64,000 nt of DNA from Siphonodentalium dalli (taxonomy: Eukaryota; Mollusca; Scaphopoda; Gadilida; Siphonodentaliidae): contig CP136063.1 of assembly GCA_032622095.1 (NCBI GenBank), forward strand, positions 81,941,980-82,005,979. The letters are read 5' to 3'. Of the stretch, positions 37,042-47,500 are shown piece after piece. Within the stretch, counting starts at the first letter, position 1. Each line of letters opens with the position of its first letter. The translations under genes were made by a program, and so were the position numbers. The notes under the pieces were generated by a model, which did no database searches, was not told the origin of the DNA, and saw only the letters and a program-made list of their open reading frames with translations.

Positions 37042-37301
37042 TTAACCCTTCCATGACTGGAGCTTCCTGAAATTTTGCGGAATAATGTGTAAATGCATTC
37101 TCTTATATATGTGAGTCTCCCATAGGGAGCCTCACATATATAATAGAATACATTGGCCTAACAGTATTTACCTCGACATGTATGCCAGTGCATTCTCTTA
37201 TATATGTGAGGCTCTCTATGGTAGACTTGCATATATAAGAGAAGCACTGGCATATGGTCTTTAATGCTGCACCAGCGCAGCTCCCGTCATGAAAGGGTTA
37301 A
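37042..37301. mobile_element. Double-hairpin miniature element with TTAACCCTTCCATGAC ends (family C)
   Basis: TTAA at 37042-37045 and 37298-37301; ends CCCTTCCATGACTGGAGC and GCTCCCGTCATGAAAGGG. Hairpins near 37092-37157 and 37186-37253 have the cassette architecture, but the upper stem is CTCCC/GGGAG instead of CGACC/GGTCG. It abuts another palindrome (36908-37021). Confidence 0.8.
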
Positions 37302-37541
37302 CACTTTGTTATATAAAAAATACTGTTACAGTGCCAGAAATGCTGCTCCCATAAAAGTAGTGAATTTCGCACTGTCAAATATAACTATAATAGTTGAATT
37401 CAGGTTGTGCCAAAATTTATGAAACCAATCAAGATTCAAGATATGAAATAACATGTTTGGAATGAAAAGTGGCACCTCAAAGACCATAGCCAAAAAGTCA
37501 GCCACATGTACATGCCAACAAAAGTCATGTGACCATTTTGT

Positions 37542-38095
37542 TTAAAGGCACGGGTGGCGTTTGTTGCTGAAATATTCATATTTGTTCAAATCGCAATCAA
37601 CAGAAGGAATATTAAAATATATATAGTTTTGTTCATATACCAAACATAATCAGCGCGTAAATAGTATACGATGGTGTACGTAAACAAGAGCCTGCTCGTG
37701 TTACAGAAGTGTTACTTCTGTTTACATAACACAGAGCAATTCTATTGGTTAATCACACACAAATGATATAAACGCTCTTTATTATTTCCATATCAGGAAA
37801 ACAGTACCAAATAACGCTCTTTATTTTTTCCATATCAGGAAAACAGTACCAAATAACGCTCTTTATGTTTACCATATCTGGATCTAAACAAAAGCTAGGT
37901 TCTGTAACGTTTTTTGCTTTTGTTTACATAACAAAGGAAAAGCATTTGACAATAACACACTGTTTATGCTATATTTCTGATTGGTATAAGAACACAGTCT
38001 GTCTATATTTTACTATTCTTTCTGTTTATGGCGGTTTTTGACAGAGCTGAATATGTTAACAGCATACCCACCGCCAACGCCGCCCGTATCTTTAA
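37542..38095. mobile_element. TTAA-flanked miniature element ('AGGCACGG' family), near-intact
   Basis: Begins TTAAAGGCACGGGTGGCG and ends CGCCCGTATCTTTAA. It is closely related to 29894-31362 without the MULE-like insert, so it shows the uninserted state (CATACCCACCGCCAAC) and supports the 9-bp duplication there. A ~50-bp segment containing CAGGAAAACAGTACCAAATAACGC is duplicated internally near 37790-37870. Confidence 0.7.
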
Positions 38096-38102
38096 GCATA
38101 CA

Positions 38103-38275
38103 CATGTACATGGTCAAACTGTTGAGAAGCTTGATGTCAAAAAGCTTATCAGTGGTCACAATGTGGACATGTTGCTCATCTCTATGACTGGATAATTTTT
38201 TGTGATTTCTGCTCCAAGTTGGGTCGATAACTAAAAACGTGTAGTTTTGGCGTTGTAAAATAACATGACTTTTCC
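38103..38275 (-). pseudogene. Unrecognised coding-like fragment truncated by a miniature element
   Basis: Following acceptor-like GCACTTTGGCAG on the minus strand, an open frame reads KSHVILQRQNYTFLVIDPTW, then SRNHKKLSSHRDEQHVHI and VTTDKLFDIKLLNSLTMY. The composition is protein-like, with no stop until the TTAA element at 37542-38095 begins. It may be a real exon or a gene relic; I do not recognise the family. Confidence 0.3.
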
Positions 38276-38479
38276 TGCCAAAGTGCATATAAATAGCAAT
38301 ACCATAGTAACACACATTACAAGTTACATGTATGAGTGGCTGAACCTGGCTATTATCCTATTTGATATTCATTTTTTATCCGTTTATTTCATATAGATTC
38401 ATTTTTTTTAGAGGAAGAACAGTAATTGTGTTGTCAACATTTAAATAAGCGCATCGTTAGGGCATGGCAAAATATGCCT

Positions 38480-39415
38480 GTCGTAATTCCAACAATATAC
38501 CCATTGTAATTCCAATAAAGGGCCATAACTCTGATGAAAATTGGCGGGCAGAACACAATTTCGAACTTGAACCTCAATTTTGTGCTAGTAAATCCACGTA
38601 CCAAATTTCATCCCATTCAGTTGAGATTATCTCAAGTTATCATCCGGAAACAACAAGAGGTGTGCACTTGAGTGCTAGCATACCCCCACCGTGGCAAATT
38701 CATCCCGCATTATCCATAAACCCAACAAAAAGATTTTTAACTTTAAAGAAAATTCGGACTAATATATCGATATGGTGTCACAAGAAGCTTGTACAGAAAA
38801 AATTATTCAAATTGGTTCATATAAGTTATTAAGTCTGACAAAATAAGTCGAACCGCATCATGTAGAGAGGGTATTGTGAGAAGCATGTATACCAAAAATT
38901 ATTGAAATCGGTTCATATTTGTTAAAGTTATTAAACAGAATTTTCTAAGTCAAAATAAGTCGTAAATGAGGCGTAACTTTAAAAAAAAAAGTCGGACCGA
39001 ACCGCAATTAGCATCATGCGGAGAGGCAGTCCTACGGAGATTGCATACAAAAAATTATTGAAATCGGTTCATATTTGTTAAAGTTATTAATTCGGACAGA
39101 ATTTTCTAAGTCAAAATAAGTTGAAAATGAGGTGTAACTTTAAAAAAAAAAGTTGGACCGAAACGCAATTAGCATTATGTGGAGTGGCAGTCCTAAGGAT
39201 ATTGCATACAAAAAATTAGTGAAATCGGTTCATAGTTGTTCGAGTTATGAGGTCGGACGGACGGACGGACAAACGGAGGGAGAAATCGTGACGGACGCAG
39301 TCAATCCAGTATACCCCCCATTTTCTTTGAAAGTGGGGGTATAAAAAGCGAACAGACGGACAGATAAATAACATAATACATCCCTTTTTTTTTAAACGGG
39401 CACATAAAGATGACG
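38480..39415 (+). mobile_element. Pearl-like element nested within an older pearl-like element
   Basis: The inner copy (38652-39343) begins AACAAGAGGTGTGCACTTG and ends GTGGGGGTATA, with ~160-bp core units (ATTGAAATCGGTTCATATTT). The left flank (38480-38651) has the pearl core (GGGCCATAACTCTGATG, TTATCATCCGGAAAC). The right flank resumes with the microsatellite and tail GAACAGACGGACAGATAAAT, so the outer copy was split. Confidence 0.7.
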
Positions 39416-40227
39416 TTCTTTGGTATATATAGGTATACATGTAGTTTTCACCATTTTATTCAGTGAAATAAGCAAATAATTATGTTACATGTATGAAATT
39501 GTTAGTAAGTTGTTGTAGGTGCAACTGAAGGTATGGATCCCTGGTGCATCTATAGTGTAGATATTATATATCTTGTACACATGAACAAAAACTAGAGCTT
39601 TATGGCTTTTATCAAATCAAAATCAGTAAAAGAAGCTGCAAAATACACACATTTACAGCATTGGCTGAGTAGTTTCACAACCGTATACGACAGTATTGCA
39701 AGCTCTGGTCTATAGTCCCCCAATTTGCCTCTTCGTTTTTTTGTGTCTATTTTCATTCATTAGTTGGAAAAGAATTTAACTTTAATGAAAGCAATCATTT
39801 TGCATTGTCTGGTGTTGGTGTTATGCACTGCTTTTCGAAATAGTATTAATCTACCTGAATCAATGTAAATTTTGTTGGCGCAATGCCAAGTGATTGCTGG
39901 CAAGCACGCACCTATTTATCACTAGTAACAGATAAGGAAATATGTAATGGCTTTTAAATGATATAATAGGGGTTTCATGTGATATAACAAAATATACATG
40001 TAGTACACATATAATACAATTAACAGCTCAAACACTATGTGTGGTTTCAATAAACGAATAAGTCAAATTTAAGGCAACAAGATCTGGAGATGTAAGATCA
40101 ATGATTTTCGAAAACATTTTCTAACAATAATATTCTCATACTCTTCTTAATCAGCATATGCACCGCATACATGTAATCAAGCAACCTGATTTCCTAAAAC
40201 TCTGCACGATGCTGAATATAGATATTT

Positions 40228-40500
40228 TTAAAGGGGTACTGTACACTAAATCTGACCATTTATGGGACCATCTCCATTTATACTCAACAGAATATATGCA
40301 ACAAATGAATGAATTTGATCCATGGATGAGTGCAAAATACACTCATATACTTTATACTTTATGAATGATGTACTAAAAACATGATAATTATAATAAAGAT
40401 GAATTAATAACTGGAGTCATAAATTCATTTTCAATATAATTACCATGTTTTATTTTTATTAAATAAAACAATATACATCATGATTCAAATAAAACACATT
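40228..40500. mobile_element. Right-truncated copy of the 'AAGGGGTACTGTAC' element
   Basis: Begins TTAAAGGGGTACTGTACACT and follows 7126-7489 through its middle; the right inverted arm is missing. Confidence 0.6.
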
Positions 40501-41049
40501 AGATTAGCACTATGAATGCAAATTAAGATTTTGCATGTGGGGGCCCTCGAAGGTAAGCCCAGTCCTAAGTTTACGGGCCCCCCGGGCTTACTGAAGGGTG
40601 TATAAACTACATCTATAATCTGGTTATTTCTGGACGTGACTTGCAGCTCCATGTACACAAAATGCAACAAACCTCCTGGAATGCAAAACTAATATTGATT
40701 GTAAGAACATTTCAGAGTCTCAGCCCAGTTAATTAGCACGATATTCCTAGAATATAATAAATTATCAGGCCCAGAAAGTTCACCTCTCCTAATAAGCCTG
40801 CGCATGCATGGGATCTGCATAAAGGCTTGCTTTACAATTTATAAACACGAGTTAATTTACAAGTGGAACGTGGCAGACTTTTTGGGGTTTGGTTTAAAAT
40901 ATCTATTTTAATATGATAATAGTTGTTATCTTCAACACTTATGCAATGTCCACAGCAATTTACAGGATTCATACACCTCAAATGAAAACAAAATTCATGA
41001 ATTTTCCCTAAAACATCATTCAATCAGATCCTAGGTCTCCCATAACAGT

Positions 41050-41190
41050 TGAAGCCTAAGAAGAATGAGGTCACCAGAGGATGAATTTGGCGATGCTATC
41101 CTGCCATGCGGGATAGCATCACTAAATTCACCCTCTGGGGACCTCATTCTGCAAATGTCAGACACTCTATATTAAGGCTTGCACCCATGG
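41050..41190. mobile_element. AGAATGAGG fold-back element, partial
   Basis: A single hairpin: GAATGAGGTCACCAGAGG ... CCTCTGGGGACCTCATTC, followed by CAAATGTCAGACACTC. It lies about 300 bp past the end of the hexosaminidase gene. Confidence 0.65.
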
Positions 41191-41480
41191 CATCACAATG
41201 TTTCTTCGATTGTGTAGTTAGAAAGTGACGGAGCACAGTTTCATGACTTTTCAACAATAGGAGTGAAATTCCATGGTATATTTCCATGACTTTTTCAACA
41301 CTAAAATATAAATGTGTCATTTTCCTGACTTTTCCATGACTGGCGTATTAACCCTGATTTAGTGAAAGTTTGCACAAAATATTGGCAGTTTCTGAATCGG
41401 TCTTGGCTAAAAATGGCTGATGCAATTTATTTTTGAGTTGGTGTTTGCCAAAAGCCAATGCTAATTAACAGGGCTGTAAT

Positions 41481-41486
41481 TTTATT
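41481..41486 (-). promoter_or_regulatory. Candidate polyadenylation signal AATAAA
   Basis: AATAAA on the minus strand begins 8 bases after the hexosaminidase stop codon. It would give a very short 3' UTR; other, later signals may be used. Seen directly; function inferred. Confidence 0.5.
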
Positions 41487-41493
41487 GAGATTG

Positions 41494-41551
41494 TCAATAT
41501 TCTGTTCTACAGTAGCTTGGTCCATTCGGTGGTTCAGCTTGGAATCCTCGC
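41494..41551 (-). CDS. Hexosaminidase last coding exon and stop
   Basis: Acceptor follows a pyrimidine tract and ends TTCCAG. One base completes Lys; then [18 protein letters not shown] and TGA at 41496-41494. It matches the HEXA end 'RRGVQAQPLNVGFCEQEF'. The stop is placed from phase continuity. Confidence 0.94.
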
Positions 41552-44500
41552 CTGGAATGAAAAAGAAATAAAAACATGACTATATCTTGAATGCGAAATG
41601 ATAAGCTAAAATCTCAATAACACTGTAGCTCAATCTTATGATGAGACTCTTTGTAAACATGTTTTGACATTTGATAAGGGACTACTAAAGATGTCCTATA
41701 AAAGCTATCAAAGGTACTGAATCCAATTCGATGGTCCCCATATCATCAGATTCCAACATTTTTGAAATGCCGCTTCAGTTATCAGAATCGAGCAATTGCC
41801 CAAAAATAATGCTAACCACAGTCAACTATATAATAAAATTGCCCAAAACCTGTTATTTATCAACATTTTGTTCAACAAAATTTTGCCAGTTTTATCAAAT
41901 ATCTGACACCCAAAAAAACACTTGATTTTAGAGTTATCCATCTTCATCCGCAATTTGTTCCGAGACCGTGTTCTCGTCGACTGCTTACTGGGCCACATAA
42001 AATTATCGGTGGTGAAAAATAATAATTTCAAACATTGATATCTGATCACTCGGAGCTTTGTTGGCCATGTGGGTTCATCGACTCGAATAAAACATTTTTT
42101 ACCCCTAAAGCCAAGGAAATAGTAATTTGCGAGAATTAATTCGGATTATGCATCTTTAACATTCTTGATAGGCCATTAAGTTTGTTTGAAATCAGGGTGT
42201 GAATATTTTCTGACTTACTTGACCATTCGACACCTGTGCTCTTCGAGTCTTGGTGCTGCAAGATTTGCGTCATTTATCAAAGCTGGACTCCATAGTCTCT
42301 CTCCAACGGCAGCAGCACGTGGCCTAAGTGAGAAACAAAGCAACTAGTAGGTGATGTATGTTGTTTTCTTTTCAACCTTTCAAAATTTGGAAATTTAAAG
42401 CAACTTGGCTGCTGTTGTACACACCAGTAACAAGGTCACATTGAACCGGACAGTATTTTTGCATACTGATTCTAACCTACATTCAAGTTGCGTTGTTTAT
42501 TGTTGGTTAACTACCGTTAATTGTTCGGTTACACAGAAACAGATGGTAACTACCGTTAATTGTTCGGTTACACAGAAACAGATGGTTTACCCATTTTATT
42601 CTTAACTCATTAACACTCGGTGACATAATTTGACTTTGTCAAAACATGTCACCAAGTGTTAACCCTTTGAGTGCCAAGTCCGATTTTTGTATCAACCCAT
42701 ATTTCCTAAGAGCTCTTTCCATCAATGTATCACATTATTATAATCAATAAATTTGAAAAATGATCAAGGAAATATGGGTTGATACAAAAATCGGACTTGG
42801 CACTGAAAGGGTTAAAGAGTAAAAAAGAAGCAACAAGTTTGAATGAATATTACAAAACACTGTTTTTGGAAATCATTTAATAATTTAAAATTATTTTTTT
42901 ATTTATTTATTATATCACTATTATTTTTTTCTCTCTTGTTGGATCATAATGAAACATTGAATGATAATTAAGCTGACTGGTCACAATAATACTGTTATAA
43001 CACTAAATGAAGCAGTTAACCTAAATGAATGTGTCAATGACACTGTAGCTCAACTTGGGAAGGAGTTAATTTTTTTCTGAGCATTGAATAGAATGATAAA
43101 GAAGGAAAGCCAAAAAGTTACAGTGAAGGTCTTGTTTTGTGAAGATGAAATTATTTTGATATGAAACATTTCACCAATAAATGTGGGCTGCAGGGCGATC
43201 TAGAGGTGATTCTAAACATGCCTGCAAATTTTCAAAACAGTTCTCCCATAAATGCGGGCTGCGGGCTGAACTGATGGATTCAAATTTGTAATCAAAGATG
43301 GCTGCTTGCAGCCATGATTTTTTATGAATTACGGAAAAAATCGATGGCTCCCATCTAGACTGAGAACAGACACCCTGAAGATCCATATGAAGTTTGGTGA
43401 TGATCAGATGAGGGATGCGGCCTGTAGGGTGAGCCAAAGGAAATTGTTGATGGACAGACGGATGGAAGGATGACAGACACAAGCCCACGGCAATAATAAA
43501 CGTAGTGCTTTACTCTCTTTGATCATATCTTGCATTCAGGCGAATCTTGATGATCAATTTAACATATTTATTGTGTCCCACAGGGGATTGGAACACAAGT
43601 TACATAAGGCAAAAGAAAAAAAATATTTGTGGGTTGGGTTTCCCTACCCTAAAGTTTTGTTCATGGTTTTCAAGAAAATCTATTGAATTTTTTCTCAAAA
43701 AATGTTATAAAACACAAAAAACACATTTCAGCATCTCAGAATAGGTTGATTTCTTAGTAAAAGTATGGTGCAATATTAAAATTTATACAAAAATAATCAA
43801 AAGTAGTTTTATGTCAATCTTGGAGAGTAAAATATGCACATGAAAAGTAATAAGAATTTGCCAAAATAAAAAAATAATTAAAAAAATAAAATTTCAGGCC
43901 TACCTACCGACCCTATTTTTTTTCCACTTGTAACCCAAACCAAACATTTAATTTTCTTTAGCCTATTGCCCTAACAAGATATGGCTGTACGTCGCTACTT
44001 ATGACCTGTAAGAAAAGTAATTTCTCTTTCACAATTCCACCTTTTCCCTGTTAGGACAAGAAGTCTCCCTAAAATGTCCAGAGTGTTGGTGGCTTCCACA
44101 TATTCACCCCACAAACATGTTTCACCTCCCATAATCAAATCATTCTGCATGAATGGTTTAAACTCACCATGATCTTGAAATTAAGTTGGTGGCATCCACA
44201 TATTCACCCCACATACATGCTTCACCTCCCATAATCAAATCTTTCTGCTTCTCATTTCCTGAAAATTCATCAATGTGTTATTAACCCTTCCATGACCAGC
44301 CATGACTGGAGTTTCCCAAAATTTTGCGAAAACCCTGTGCATTCTCTTATATATGTGAGTCTCCCATAAGGAGCCTCGCATATATAATAGAATTCATTGG
44401 CCTAACAATATTTACCTTGACATTGTAAGCCAGTGCATTCTCTTATATATGCGAGGCCTATGCCCGCAGACCCGCTTATATAAGAGAATGGACTAGCAAA

Positions 44501-47500
44501 GGATCTTTAATTCTGCACCAGCACAACTCCAGTCATGAAAGGGTTAAATGAGTGGGAAACACTTGGGTTTTCAGATGCTCATGGAGAATTATCTTGCTCA
44601 CAGTTACACACGGACGGACAGATGGACGGACAGACTGATTACATAATACAACCTTTTTTCAAAAGGGCGTATAAAAATTGTATAAGCAAATTGGAAAAAT
44701 ATTACACCATTTCATATATGATACAGCCAAGTTAATTGGATTTTTGGCAACAATCAACCCTGTATATATGGGCAATTATAAACCCATCAGTGACCAAAGC
44801 AATAATTCAACTGATTTCATTGGTATCATTAGTTTAAATTAACCTCTTCGCTGCTATGACGTCCGTAACTATTACGGACGTAAAAGTGCACGCCGTGTGC
44901 TATATGGTCCGTATGTACTACGGACCTACTAGTACTTCAGCACACTAACAGTAGGCCATTATTCACAACTGGAACTCAGAGATTGGTACATTGGAATAAC
45001 TGTATCTCAAAGTTTCAAACAGTGTATGATGTTCCACGATTGTGAATGATAATAGCCTTTCAACTGAGTCATATGTATGGTTCTTGTGATGTTCCCGTTA
45101 TATTTTTCCACTGGAAAATTGGAATAACGTCAACAGCCCAGCACACGACGTCATAACGTCATTTAGCAGCGAAGAGGTTAAATATAAACCAGCTTTCAGA
45201 GCGGGTTGCAGAATTAACACATGCTTGAACTGTAATGTTACATATGAAATAAGTTAATAATTTAATGTTTTCAAGCACTTTTAAACCTCCGTGATATGTG
45301 CACCATATAAGAGATGTATATGCCATTATATACTGTACAACTGTTATTTTCTTCCAGCGGGCATACTGCCAGAATACTGAACAATAAGTCTGAAATACTA
45401 CGGTAATTGAGTTAATAATATGACTTGAACTACCTGATGAAATATAAAAAAAATATATCGAGGATCTCCAATGAGTTATGTTGGGAATAAGATTTTATGA
45501 AACGAGTCTGATAAATTTGATTCACAAGGAGTCGTAGACAAGTTGTAGAGCTTTATGCCTTTTCAACAAATCAAAACCTTTAAAAGAAGCTGAAAAATGC
45601 ATACATGCATGGCGTTGGCTGAGACTCTTCACAACTGTATAAGACAGTATTGCGCGCTCTGCCTTGCAATGAAACATATACATGTAGTCCCCCAATTTGC
45701 CGCTTTATTTTTGTGCCTATTTTCCTTAGTGCAACAAAGTTGGACAATAATTAAACTTTAATGAACAAATCAATCATTATACAATGTCTGGTATTGGTGT
45801 CAAGCGCGGCTTTTCTAAATATTATTAATCCCGGTGGTAATTTACTTGGCGCGATGCCAAGTATCCTGGGAAGCATGTGGAGATTACTCACTAGTGAGAG
45901 ATAAGAATATATCTAATGGATTTTCAATGATATTACCGGTATAGGGCTTTTATGTGATATATCTGTAGCTGAATAAATGGCAAGTGATGCATGCTTTTTT
46001 ACCTCTTGAATAAAAGGCTGCATGGTCACACGTCCCCTAGTAAGGTGGCTTTGTCGGACTGGTGGCTTTTTAAGAAATGAAAATTTGATTCTGCGAACAA
46101 CCATTGAATCAAACATTGCTTCTAACTGTCCATGTTATTGTTGTTGTTGTTAACATATTTGATTAGATAGCAGTATAACAATTGACCAATTCTGAGTTGA
46201 AATATCAAAATCTGTCAGAAATGGTCGGAACAGACCCAAATCCAAACTTGGCCTGTAATTTCATGTGACTAATTAATCCACACACTGGACTTTCTCAGAC
46301 CATATGAAGACCACATACCAAGTTTCATCAAATTCTATCAAATGCTATATTCAATTTATCTTTTGGACAAGAAAATAATCAGCAAAGTCGAAAATGGGCA
46401 TTATTCCAACATAATTGATCTGACCGAATTGGACTTTCTCATATACCACATACAACATACCAAGTTTTATAAAATTCTGTTTCAAATACTATTCAGGTTA
46501 TCATCCAGACAACAAAATCAGAAAATTCTGAGTCGAAAAGGGGCATAACTCAGTCATAAATGGTCAGACGGAACCCAAATTTGAACTTGACCTGTATTTT
46601 CCATGTGTTTAATCCACACACTAAATTTGAAACTAATTTGATGATCATAACTTGAGTTATTATCCGGACAACAAAATAATTAGCAAATTCTATGCTGAAA
46701 AGGGGAATAACTCCACCATAAATGGTCGGACCGGATCCAAATTAGAACTTGATCAGGACTTTCTTATATGAAGGCCACAAACCAAGTTTGATCAAATTCT
46801 GTCAAATACTATTCAAGTTTTGACCCGGACAACAAATGGTTCAGACAGACAGATGGCCCAACACACAGACAGACATATGCTGCTCTATTCTATAGTCCCC
46901 CCCTCGAAATGTTTTTTGTTTTTGGGACACCCAACAAAATGTTTTTTAAATCAGGGCTCTCAGGAGGGGTCGTTGGATAGGGGGAAAGAATAGGTTACAA
47001 ACTGGGAGAACAACACCCAACGAAACCCGGGCTGTGTCCACAAGAAACTTGTATTGTGTTTACACTCTACAAGAAGCCCGGAAGAACATTGGATCAAATG
47101 TTAATATTAATCAGGTTTCTTGCGGACAATGTTTCCATGGTTCTTGCTTGCACCCAGGTTTCTTGTAGAATTGATCCGGATTTTGTTGGGTACCGTTTAC
47201 CTAGTGGGTTTTATTATTAGAAGAATCTCAACTAACCTACAAAGTCCTGTGGGTCACATGCATAATGCTTTGGCCAGTCAGGACCGTATGATATATAGTT
47301 GAGATACCAGCATGAGGAGAGGAGGGTTCTGTAGCCAAGCTTCGTAACCTTGGACAACTCCTCTTTATAGCCAGCCTTCCACACATGCACTACTGGATCA
47401 CCTTTGACCTGGAATTTTATTTACACATCTCAATCAGCTTTTAGTTTAAGGATATTTTATTCGGCCCGGACGTAATATAACAAAAGTACATACCGAACTG

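Larger units (their letters stand above)
39420..41480. other. 3' flank of the hexosaminidase gene; no gene recognised
   Basis: Contains the truncated element at 40228-40500 and the fold-back at 41050-41190. GCTTTATGGCTTTTATCAAAT near 39598 resembles 45550, indicating a dispersed repeat (39590-39900 versus 45540-45900). Confidence 0.4.

Noticed and set aside
39153-39440. Frames with GRTDGQTEGE / VRPSD motifs
   Set aside because: Translation of the GACGG microsatellite tail of a pearl-like element.
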